From CAUZFZ01 sp963579025 (GTDB lineage: Bacteria; Planctomycetota; Planctomycetia; Planctomycetales; Planctomycetaceae), in NCBI GenBank assembly GCA_963579025.1, contig CAUZFZ010000129.1, positions 1 through 32,195 of the forward strand: a stretch of 32,195 nucleotides of DNA. The letters are read 5' to 3'. The position numbers were made by a program, and so were the translations under genes. The first letter of the stretch is position 1. Every line of letters starts with the position of its first letter. Of this stretch, positions 1 to 7,927 are shown piece after piece. Under the pieces are notes generated by a model. The model did no database searches. It worked only from the letters and a program-made list of their open reading frames with translations, and was not told the DNA's origin.

Positions 1-51
1 TTCCGTTCAGAAATCAGGATCGCAAAGGACGCCGCTTTCTCCAAGACCACT

Positions 52-3000
52 TCAACTCACGGCAAAAGCCGAAGAACTCCAACTCACAACTCCCACGTGT
101 TGTCGCCTCAGAGAGATCACACCCTCTCGGAGTTGGCTTGACGTGCGCGCCCCCAGGTCCACCCGCGATTCGCTGTTGCCTGTACGGTCAGTAATAATTG
201 CGAAATGTGTCCCTGACGCAAAAGTGCCTTTTGCCCCTAAGCGCGTCGGTGTGATCCAGGCTTCAATCGTGGACGCGTCAGGAGTCACGTCTAACTCGGC
301 GGTCACGGCCGACTCGTCCGTACAGTCATCAAAGTTCAGACCGAAAATTCCAGCCGCGGGTGGCGTTCCAGATGATGCACTGCCACTCTTGATCCACTTC
401 GCCCCCACGATCTTGCCGTGGTGGTTGTTGCCGGATGAGTCTTTCAGGACGTCGCCCTGGCCTTCGTCGAAGTGGTACAGCGCGAGCGTGTGCGCGTCGG
501 ATTCGAACCTTCGTGCCGGCGTGAAATTCGCGGCGTAGCGGGCAACGCTGGAGATGCGAGCTTCGTCGACCCGCCCGTTGACCTGGGTCCTGAAGTGCTC
601 AAACCCGAAGGTCAATGTCCCGCCGGTTTCCACGCTTCCAAACGGGTGGCTGCCCACTGTGTTTCCATTAACGTAGAAACGGATCTCCTCGTTCAGGGCA
701 TCGCGCACAGCAGCAAGATGGGGCAGGCCGCGGTTCTTCTGGACGTCAGCCGTGGGGACCGTGACAGCGAGAAATCCGTTTGGCCCATCAGGATCGGACC
801 CTGCGAGGTAATTGTACATTCCACGTGGATCCCCTCCGATCCGTTGGCGTACGCCGAATCCAACGAGAACGGTAATCGGTTCGAGCTGATCGTGATTGTT
901 GGGATTCGTTGGATTGAACCAGGTTTCGATGGTCAGGGAAGCCGTCCTGTCCTCAAGCGTCGGGACTTGAACCGTATGGAGGGTCTCTCCCTCTTCAACC
1001 CGTGTGAACTGCAAAGCATAGTTGCCACTCGCTTCGCTCTCGGGAACATCAACAACGGGCACGGTATCATTCGACCTCGTCGCCGGACGGCTGTCGCTCT
1101 TGACCCACGTCGCACCCACGATCTTTCCGTGATGATCGTTGCCGGAAGAGTCTTTCAGGACGTCGCCCTGGCCTTCGTCGAAGTGGTAGAGGGCGACTGT
1201 GTCTTCGTCCGACTCAAGTCGGGATTTAGGTTTGTAGTCAGAGTCATATCGGGGCACACGGGAGATGCGAACTTCGTCGACTGTACCGAGAAACGCTTCC
1301 TTGATCGGCGGTCCGACTCGGGCCTCTTTCATTGCGGCCCCAATCAAGGCGTGAGGCTTCCCGGTGTGTGTAGCACCCCTCCCGCCGGCGGCGGCCTTTC
1401 CAATAAGCGCGCCGTCCTGGTACACCCGCAGTTCCGAGCCATCGAACACGCCAGCGACCTGGATTCGCCCGCTTTCGTATTCGGTAACGACCCGATACTG
1501 CTGCTGTTCCTCTCTAATAAACATGCCTCGGCGGGAGGCATCAGAGATTCGAATTCGACGGCGATCGGAATGAACGACTGAAAGCATCGCTCCAGATGAT
1601 TCCTCGTCTCGCTTCTCTGCTGCGTCAATCGTCAATTCGATTGTGAATTTCTCGAGGTCTTCGAACATCGTCTCAGGAATGACAACGTGACTGGACACGC
1701 CATCAAACTGCAGGGCGTATTCGGTCCCGGAAGGCAGTGGTGCCGTGTTTACGTCCGGCTGATCAGGTGGGTTGACGGCGAAACGTCCGTCGATCACGAC
1801 GACGTGGACGAGGTTCTCGCCCTTTTCTTTGACCGTAAACTCTTTGAGGTCCGCTTCCAGACCGTCGCGTTCCATACGCAACGAGTGAGTTCCGGCAGAG
1901 AGGCGAATCGGTGACCCAGCTCCATCGATGATCACGTCGTCACCATCGACTTTCAGTGAGATTGACGGATCGTCGACAGTGATCTTCACGTCGTACTTGC
2001 CGCCGAGGTTCACGAAGAACACGATTCCGGTCAGCAGCGCGATGCCGCCGAGAGCCGCCGTGATCAGCAGTCCGCGATTCTTTGATGGCGGGGGTTTCTG
2101 GACGCGGGGCTGCGTTTCTGACAGTCCTTCGTCCGAGTCGCTGACCGCGAACTTTTCCGGATCGGGTTCGAATCGAGGCTCGCCCGGTACTGTGATCGGC
2201 TCGGTCGCTTCGAGCTGCTCCGTCTTCTTCATTCTCTTCTTCTGACCGGGAACGCGCGAGGTTTCCAGCATGCCGCTCTCGTCGGTGGGTGCGTGCAGAC
2301 CCTGCAGCCAGTCGGAGAGGGACTTCGCAACATCCGCCATCGAAGCCGGTCGGTCACTGGCTTCTTTGGCCAGCATCTTCAGGCACAGGTCCTGGAGAAA
2401 CGGATCAATGTCGCCGTGGAGTTCGACAGGAGGCCGTGGGTCCTTCATCGAAATCTGCTTAAGGATCGACATCAGGCTGCCCTGGAATGGCAACTCGCCG
2501 GTGAGCAGCTCGTAGAACATCACACCCAGGCTGTAGATGTCCGCCGGCGGACCGACATTTGAGTTGTCACCATCAACTTGCTCCGGAGACATGTACGCTG
2601 GCGTCCCGATGACCGTACCAGTGTGCGTCAGCTTTTCCTCCATGTCCGCCGTGCGACGCGCCAGGCCGAAGTCCATGACGACCGGTTCGTTCTTTGTGTC
2701 GATCATCACGTTGGCCGGCTTCAGGTCGCGGTGAATTACGTGGTGCTCGTGAGCTTCCGCCATCGCCAGCGCGATCTTGCGAATGACGCGCGCGGTCTGT
2801 TTCCCGGTCTGCCGCTTGGAACTCTTCGAGAAATCCCGCAGCGGTCGACCTTCGATGTAGGCCATCGTGATGTAGTGCTGCCCACTGATCTCGCCGACGT
2901 CGTAGACCGGGCAGATGCCGGTGTGTCGTAGATTCCCCGCCGCACGCGCTTCCCGATAGAAGCGTTCCAGCAAACCCTTGTTCATCGCGCCGCCGAACTG

Positions 3001-3438
3001 CGGAATCTTCAGCGCGACTTTCCGATCGAGCTGTTCGTCCTGAGCCAGATAGACGGCACCCATGGCTCCGCGTCCAAGTTCACTCAGAATGCGATACCGT
3101 CCGAACTGAGTCGGCGGAGCATCAGACGCGATCCGCACGTTGTTCGTCTGAGAAGCACTTTCTTCGACGACCGTTTGGTCGTGTCCGACCGCCGCGGTCT
3201 CGGACGTGACCATGGTCCCCTCCGGGCCCAGATTGGCTCCGGCTGTCGGACCGGCCAGGTCTTCCACCGTCGCGACGTTGTCGAAATATCGACGCAACTG
3301 GTCAGCGAAAGCCGAGTGTTCGGCACAGAACCCCGCTGCGTCAATCGACTCACCCCGATCGATCCGATCGTGATACTCGGCAATCAATCCGTGAAGCTGC
3401 TCGTCAGTGACCGGGTTCGCGTCCGACGGATTTGTCAT
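52..3438 (-). CDS. Membrane-anchored Ser/Thr protein kinase with LamG-like extracellular domains
   Basis: Predicted 1128-residue Hanks-type kinase. The chosen ATG at 3438 has AAGG 7 bases upstream and starts MTNPSD; the frame is open further up to 3618, but that part lies inside the sigma gene. The kinase domain spans about 114-380: glycine loop GRGAMG near 122-127, VALK lysine 144, HRD 236-238, DFG 256-258, GTPAYMSPEQ activation segment. One membrane helix lies at about 456-477, then a PEGA-like beta domain (about 482-545). Two LamG/concanavalin-like domains follow, each ending in ALYHFDEGQGD, and then a third, incomplete one. It lies 41 bp after an ECF sigma gene, a common planctomycete pairing that suggests a signalling unit. 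The ligand and substrate are unknown. The final 40 or so residues do not look like LamG, so the C-terminus may be frame-shifted or decayed. Confidence 0.93.
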   Translation of the reverse strand: MTNPSDANPVTDEQLHGLIAEYHDRIDRGESIDAAGFCAEHSAFADQLRRYFDNVATVEDLAGPTAGANLGPEGTMVTSETAAVGHDQTVVEESASQTNNVRIASDAPPTQFGRYRILSELGRGAMGAVYLAQDEQLDRKVALKIPQFGGAMNKGLLERFYREARAAGNLRHTGICPVYDVGEISGQHYITMAYIEGRPLRDFSKSSKRQTGKQTARVIRKIALAMAEAHEHHVIHRDLKPANVMIDTKNEPVVMDFGLARRTADMEEKLTHTGTVIGTPAYMSPEQVDGDNSNVGPPADIYSLGVMFYELLTGELPFQGSLMSILKQISMKDPRPPVELHGDIDPFLQDLCLKMLAKEASDRPASMADVAKSLSDWLQGLHAPTDESGMLETSRVPGQKKRMKKTEQLEATEPITVPGEPRFEPDPEKFAVSDSDEGLSETQPRVQKPPPSKNRGLLITAALGGIALLTGIVFFVNLGGKYDVKITVDDPSISLKVDGDDVIIDGAGSPIRLSAGTHSLRMERDGLEADLKEFTVKEKGENLVHVVVIDGRFAVNPPDQPDVNTAPLPSGTEYALQFDGVSSHVVIPETMFEDLEKFTIELTIDAAEKRDEESSGAMLSVVHSDRRRIRISDASRRGMFIREEQQQYRVVTEYESGRIQVAGVFDGSELRVYQDGALIGKAAAGGRGATHTGKPHALIGAAMKEARVGPPIKEAFLGTVDEVRISRVPRYDSDYKPKSRLESDEDTVALYHFDEGQGDVLKDSSGNDHHGKIVGATWVKSDSRPATRSNDTVPVVDVPESEASGNYALQFTRVEEGETLHTVQVPTLEDRTASLTIETWFNPTNPNNHDQLEPITVLVGFGVRQRIGGDPRGMYNYLAGSDPDGPNGFLAVTVPTADVQKNRGLPHLAAVRDALNEEIRFYVNGNTVGSHPFGSVETGGTLTFGFEHFRTQVNGRVDEARISSVARYAANFTPARRFESDAHTLALYHFDEGQGDVLKDSSGNNHHGKIVGAKWIKSGSASSGTPPAAGIFGLNFDDCTDESAVTAELDVTPDASTIEAWITPTRLGAKGTFASGTHFAIITDRTGNSESRVDLGARTSSQLREGVISLRRQHVGVVSWSSSAFAVS
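437..1188 (-). repeat. 711-bp internal duplication (LamG unit) in the kinase gene
   Basis: A 41-base stretch at 437-477 recurs identically at 1148-1188, exactly 711 bp (237 codons) apart, with similar flanks. It encodes the DEGQGDVLKDSSGN segment at the end of each LamG-like domain. The nucleotide identity points to recent duplication or gene conversion of one domain. Confidence 0.85.
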
Positions 3439-3479
3439 ATTGTGCCTTCGCGCCTGAATTGCAGCCTGAGAATTCCGAA

Positions 3480-4100
3480 CTACTTGGACAACCGTTCTCT
3501 CAGATTCTCCATTCCACGATGCAGCAGGCCCGCGACTGCTCGTTTCGATCGATCCATCCGCTTCGCAATGTCCTCCAGCGACCAGCCGTCCAGATGCCGC
3601 AGCCGCACGGCCTGACACTGATCATCGGAAAGGTGAATCAGCGCCCGAGCCAGTCGGACGGCACTCTCACCCCGCATCAATCGCTGGCTGGGACTCGTCA
3701 ATTCCACGTCCTCGATTGGATCGTCTTCGACCATCGTCGCTTCGCGGTCAACCGACCGCTTATCAGCTTGAATATGCTTCCGAGCCGTGTCGATCAGATT
3801 CCGCTCATGAATCAACTGCAACCAGCCTGCGAGGGCGTCGGCATCCGCACCAGTGAACTCATCGAACTTCCTGACAGCCGACAGATAAGTCTGCTGGACA
3901 ACATCGGATGCGTCGACCCGACCAGCCAACCGTCCATCCATCGCCCGCTCAGCGAGTAGCCGCAGATACGGCCGAAACTCGTCCAGCAGTTTGCCGAGTG
4001 CCGTGCTGTCCCCATCTCGAGCCAGTCTGAGCCGCTCAATCAAAGAATCCGTGGAATCCACCATTCCGAAGTGTTTCCCTACAGAGGAATGCGTATTCAA
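3480..4100 (-). CDS. ECF-type RNA polymerase sigma factor
   Basis: 206-residue sigma-70 family ECF factor. Region 2 is visible around DASDVVQQTYLSAVRKFDEF and the following GWLQLIHERNLIDTARKH. Region 4 is the C-terminal helix-turn-helix LDGWSLEDIAKRMDRSKRAVAGLLHRGMENLR. An internal ATG at 4064 (MVDSTDS) is a possible alternative start; no strong ribosome site decides between them. The stop is 41 bp before the downstream kinase gene on the same strand, so the two are probably co-transcribed. In planctomycetes such ECF factors are often paired with transmembrane kinases, suggesting the kinase controls the factor. No separate anti-sigma gene is seen here. Confidence 0.93.
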   Translation of the reverse strand: MNTHSSVGKHFGMVDSTDSLIERLRLARDGDSTALGKLLDEFRPYLRLLAERAMDGRLAGRVDASDVVQQTYLSAVRKFDEFTGADADALAGWLQLIHERNLIDTARKHIQADKRSVDREATMVEDDPIEDVELTSPSQRLMRGESAVRLARALIHLSDDQCQAVRLRHLDGWSLEDIAKRMDRSKRAVAGLLHRGMENLRERLSK

Positions 4101-4543
4101 TGCTGGCCCGTCGCGCCCAATTTACCGGGTTTTCCAGAATTCGGCACGGGAGGAGGTGTGCGCAGGGAGGCACATGGAGACAGATCGCGCACCTGGGCCT
4201 CAGGCAATCGAGTCGAACGGAGCGACACTCTGGGGCCAGGCCATTGCCGGAACGGCAGAAACAGCGGCAGGTCGAGCAGTCTTGTTCGACTCGGCGATTT
4301 GGGCGGGCGGCTTGTAGATGATCTGGGCTTTCACGAAATGGTCCGATTGCGTGTGCCTCGAATCAAGCCGCCCCCATTTTTAAAATGGCCCGTGTTACGT
4401 GTAATCAATGGGCGGTTTCGTGTACGTTTTCTGATCCGAATCGCGTCGTTCTCAGTGAGTGCAGCCCAAATGCTCGGAGCGTTGCTCCCTGGCATATTTG
4501 CCGGCATGACTTCTGATTTATTTCTCAAAGAGGATTTCGTTCG
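4101..4543. other. Divergent intergenic region, no gene seen
   Basis: This region separates the minus-strand sigma gene from the plus-strand oxidoreductase gene, so it should hold both promoters. No convincing -35/-10 pair stands out. The only clear structure is the AT-rich palindrome at 4374-4388. Plus-strand frames that run through here into the oxidoreductase gene have no ribosome site or recognisable product. Confidence 0.5.
4374..4388. promoter_or_regulatory. Perfect palindrome, possible operator
   Basis: CCATTTT-T-AAAATGG: two 7-base arms around one central base, AT-rich in a GC-rich setting. It lies 156 bp upstream of the oxidoreductase ATG. The symmetry fits a dimeric repressor site, but no regulator can be assigned. 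Confidence 0.3.
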
Positions 4544-5914
4544 ATGTCAACGTCTCGCCAGACAACTCGCCGCAGTTTTCTTCAGGGAGTGGCCGCCGCA
4601 GGGGCCGCCAGTGTTTTGTGCCCCTCAACCAATCGAGCCTTCGGCTACCGGTCTGCTAACGACCGCCCGGTCTTTGGAACCATCGGCCTTCGAAATCAGG
4701 GCTGGGCCATTACTTCGAAGTCGTTTCGTTTTGCTGACTTCGCGGCCCTCGCCGACGTTGACTCGAATGTTCTCGGGGCCAACGTGGAAAAAACTGCCAA
4801 GAAACAGAGCAATAAGCCTGAGGCTTACAACGACTATCGAAAAGTTCTGGATCGAAAAGACATCGATGCGGTCATGATCGCCACGCCCGATCATTGGCAC
4901 ACGAAGATCGCAGTCGAAGCGATGAAGGCAGGCAAAGACGTCTATTGTGAAAAGCCGCTCACGTTGACCATTGCCGAAGGCAAGTTGATTGAGAAAGTCG
5001 TCAAAGAGACCGGCCGCGTTTTCCAGGTCGGCACAATGCAGCGAACCGAGTCGGCACAGCGGTTCCTTCAGGCCGTCGCTCTGGTGAAGAACGGACGCAT
5101 TGGCACGGTCAAGAAAGTGACGTGCGGCATCGGCGGATTTGGCGCTTCACCCACAATTCCCGTGGCGCCGGTTCCACAAGAACTTGACTGGGACCTCTGG
5201 CTCGGCCCGGCACCGAAAGTTGATTACCGGGCTCTTCCCGAAATGCGCAAGGGTTACGGTGGTGGCGTGCCGCTTTACAGCAATTGCCACTATGCCTTCC
5301 GCAACTGGCATGAATACTCCGGTGGCAAACTGACTGACTGGGGCGCCCATCACGTTGATATCGCCTGCTGGGCCATCGGTGCGAGTCACACTGGCCCGAG
5401 CAAGGTCACGCCGCTCAATTACAAACTTCCCGTCGAGTACAAGGACGGTCACCCGGTTGTCGATGACCAGTACAACATTGCGACTGAGTACAACATTCGT
5501 GCCGACATGCCGAACGGCATTCAGCTGCTTATAACAAACGAAGGTGACAACGGCATTCTCTTTGAAGGCACAAAAGGTCGGTTCTTTGTCAACCGAGGCA
5601 AGATCGTCGGAAAGCCCGTTGAGGACCTGAAGGACAATCCGCTGCCGGATGGAGCTGTCGAGGATGTCTATGGCGGCAAGGTCAGCGAAAATCACACTGC
5701 CAATTTCATCGAAGGCATGAATTCCCGGAAGCAACCAATCTCCGACGTCTGGACGCACAACCGCATGCTCGAGATCTGCCATCTTTCCAACATCGCCATG
5801 CGTCTGGATCGCGAACTCAAGTGGGATCCGGTCAAACGAGAAATCATCGGAGACGCCCAGGCGAACTCGTTCCTCTCCCGCGAAAACCGCAGGGGTTACG
5901 AAATCAACATGTAG
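4544..5914 (+). CDS. Tat-exported Gfo/Idh/MocA-family oxidoreductase
   Basis: 456-residue NAD(P)-dependent sugar/inositol-type oxidoreductase. The start at 4544 has AGAGGA about 9 bases upstream. The N-terminus carries a twin-arginine signal (TTRRSFLQG, arginines 9-10, then an Ala-rich stretch), so the folded protein is probably exported. The Rossmann part follows (FGTIGLRNQG), and the family motif EKP is at residues 136-138 (DVYCEKPLT). The C-terminal part has DWGAHHVDIACWAIG, typical of large planctomycete families of this type. These enzymes act on sugars or related polyols; the substrate cannot be read from sequence. It stands alone between two minus-strand genes. Confidence 0.93.
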   Translation: MSTSRQTTRRSFLQGVAAAGAASVLCPSTNRAFGYRSANDRPVFGTIGLRNQGWAITSKSFRFADFAALADVDSNVLGANVEKTAKKQSNKPEAYNDYRKVLDRKDIDAVMIATPDHWHTKIAVEAMKAGKDVYCEKPLTLTIAEGKLIEKVVKETGRVFQVGTMQRTESAQRFLQAVALVKNGRIGTVKKVTCGIGGFGASPTIPVAPVPQELDWDLWLGPAPKVDYRALPEMRKGYGGGVPLYSNCHYAFRNWHEYSGGKLTDWGAHHVDIACWAIGASHTGPSKVTPLNYKLPVEYKDGHPVVDDQYNIATEYNIRADMPNGIQLLITNEGDNGILFEGTKGRFFVNRGKIVGKPVEDLKDNPLPDGAVEDVYGGKVSENHTANFIEGMNSRKQPISDVWTHNRMLEICHLSNIAMRLDRELKWDPVKREIIGDAQANSFLSRENRRGYEINM

Positions 5915-5932
5915 TCCGCAGACATGTGCGGA
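5915..5932 (+). terminator. Small hairpin after the oxidoreductase gene
   Basis: TCCGCA-GACATG-TGCGGA starts immediately after the stop codon: a perfect 6-bp stem with a 6-base loop. There is no T-run after it, so a role as an intrinsic terminator is weak. Confidence 0.25.
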
Positions 5933-6041
5933 AACGGAACGTTGTCTTCGAACTCCCAGCTTCCAGAACGCCACTCGGGCAAGCAGGAGCGGGCCGGACG
6001 TCGGGCCAGCAGCGACGTAACAGACCCGCGAAATGAGCGGC

Positions 6042-7694
6042 CTACGGTGTTGCCGTCGGCAATGGAGATTCTGGAATCGGCGAGGGAACTCCCAGTGTGC
6101 GGCGAAGCAACTGGATCTGTTGCTGTAGTGCCTCTGCCTGGCGTTCCTTCCGAGCCAGTTGCTCTTTTGTGATCTCGCGTTGAACCGCCGTCACCTGTTG
6201 GGACAGTCCCGCAGCCTGCAACGCAGCAAGTGCCCTGTGCAGATGCCCGAGTCGCTCCTTTGAAGAATCATGTTGCCACCAGTCGGATCGATGCGGCGAG
6301 TTATCCGGTCGCAGTGCGGACGCGGGATACGGTTGCGGGCAGTCCGGTGCTGATTGTGGAAACGGAGTTGAAGCAGTTCTTTGTACCCAGTTACCGCGTT
6401 CAGAATACCCAACGCGTTTGATCGGCGAGGGCACGGGGTATGGGGCTGGTTGTGCGGCCGGTCGCCCCGGTTGGTATGGGTACATTGGACCGGGCGGGAA
6501 GTACTGCACATCATCTGTCAGATGGTGCGCCTGAGGCAGTGGAGCAACTGGCGGCCGTTCGTCAGGCCTGGCAGGCTGAATCTCCCAGGGCCTGCCAAAC
6601 GAGTACAACTCTTTGTCATTCGGCGACGTGGTGACAAATCCCGGAAATGGTGGAACGTCGTCTGGGTCCATCGGCTTGACCAGTTCCGGAGTCACGACGA
6701 CCAGGACTTCCGGAGTTTCGTCCGATTTACGTTCCCGGCGTTGCCGAATCGTGGCTCCGATCACTGGCAGCTCGCCGAGAAACGGTACCTTGGCCGCCTG
6801 TGCGTTCGGTGCCGAAAACAATCCGGTCATAACGACGGACTGCCCTTCGCGGACTTTGACCATCATGAAGCGATGTGAACCAATCCCAGGCGTGCCATTC
6901 AATTCGGTGAACTCCGGCGTGATATTCAGTTTGATCCAGTCAGAGTCGATGACCTCGGGCCTGACCATCAGCGACGGGCCAATCTGGCGAAATGAATCTG
7001 CAGTGCCCGGCACGCCTGAGAGGCCAACGATGGTGGGGACGGGAAATTCTCCACCTGCAAGGAAACTTGCCGTGTGCCCGTTGAGGACAGTCAGAGTCGG
7101 TGCAGCCAGAATCCGTCCCATCCTCTTGCTCGCGACCTGATTGAGCAGTTTGTTAACGGCTTCATTTCCCAACACCCGGTAAACGCCCGGACCACCGCCG
7201 CTGCTCAATAATTTGCCGTCATGCATCGCTTCCAGTGCGGTCTCGATTGCTGCAAACGGAGCTCGTTTAATCTCAACGATCTTCAAGTGCAGCATTACCT
7301 GGTCGGGTGAGGGAACTTCCAGCATGTTGACGATCACACCGTTGGGATCGACAGTCGCGTTGGCAGTGGCCAGCCCCTCGCGCGCCACAGCACTACGGAC
7401 GATCTGCAGAATCCGGGCCGACGCCTCGGCATTTGTCGCCTGGCCCTTAACGATCAGCCGACCGTTCAGCGGTGTCAGATAGATCCGGCTGTTAGGAAAC
7501 AGAGTCCCGAGCTGTTTTTCCAGCCGACCGGCATACTCATGTGCAACGCCCGAACTCTGCGCAGCCGGAGCGTGATACGGATACGCCGCGTCGTCGGCAT
7601 CAGCGCCACCCGTGGCCGGAAATCCAACAAGCACGAATGCAAGCAAGATCTGAATCGCGCGACTATGCACAAAGTGAAACGACATCCGTGTCAT
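6042..7694 (-). CDS. Secretin-like type II/III secretion family protein with Pro-rich and coiled-coil tail
   Basis: 550 residues. The ATG at 7694 is chosen because AGGAG (7702-7706 on the complementary strand) lies 7 bases upstream. The ATG three codons farther out lies only one base from it. A hydrophobic signal segment (IQILLAFVLVG) is followed by a BON/secretin-N-like region (about 55-105, LNGRLIVKGQATNAEA). The secretin domain spans about 125-345, ending in VPFLGELPVIGATIRQRRE and LVVVTPELVKP, as in CpaC/PilQ-type outer-membrane channels. After it comes an unusual tail of about 200 residues, rich in Pro and Tyr (FPPGPMYPYQPGRP), then an amphipathic coiled-coil-like stretch of Lys, Gln and Leu. 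No pilus or type II secretion genes adjoin it. Confidence 0.88.
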   Translation of the reverse strand: MTRMSFHFVHSRAIQILLAFVLVGFPATGGADADDAAYPYHAPAAQSSGVAHEYAGRLEKQLGTLFPNSRIYLTPLNGRLIVKGQATNAEASARILQIVRSAVAREGLATANATVDPNGVIVNMLEVPSPDQVMLHLKIVEIKRAPFAAIETALEAMHDGKLLSSGGGPGVYRVLGNEAVNKLLNQVASKRMGRILAAPTLTVLNGHTASFLAGGEFPVPTIVGLSGVPGTADSFRQIGPSLMVRPEVIDSDWIKLNITPEFTELNGTPGIGSHRFMMVKVREGQSVVMTGLFSAPNAQAAKVPFLGELPVIGATIRQRRERKSDETPEVLVVVTPELVKPMDPDDVPPFPGFVTTSPNDKELYSFGRPWEIQPARPDERPPVAPLPQAHHLTDDVQYFPPGPMYPYQPGRPAAQPAPYPVPSPIKRVGYSERGNWVQRTASTPFPQSAPDCPQPYPASALRPDNSPHRSDWWQHDSSKERLGHLHRALAALQAAGLSQQVTAVQREITKEQLARKERQAEALQQQIQLLRRTLGVPSPIPESPLPTATP

Positions 7695-7927
7695 AACCAT
7701 GCTCCTGATCAGACGACTGAGAACATCCATGTCGCGCGGCTGATATCACGATGAGGCAAACGAGGCAATGCCTCTATTCAGAGCGTCTTCAGACGGTTGA
7801 CCAGCGTCTCGTCTGCAGAGTTTGAAGCGGCGACCAGATTTCAAAGGAAAGCAGTCCGCTTGTGAATTGCGTTTCCAGAAATGGTATCCTGCCAGGAACA
7901 CTTTCGATTCTCCACGGGACTGAATCC
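7695..7927. promoter_or_regulatory. Divergent promoter region
   Basis: A 233-bp gap between the secretin gene (minus) and the pentapeptide-repeat gene (plus), holding the secretin gene's ribosome site at 7702-7706. TATCCT at about 7884-7889 resembles a -10 box for the plus gene, but no -35 box is well placed. No gene is seen. Confidence 0.35.

Noticed and set aside
4071..4877. 268-codon plus-strand frame across the intergenic region into the oxidoreductase gene
   Set aside because: Composition is not protein-like and it overlaps a clear gene in another frame.
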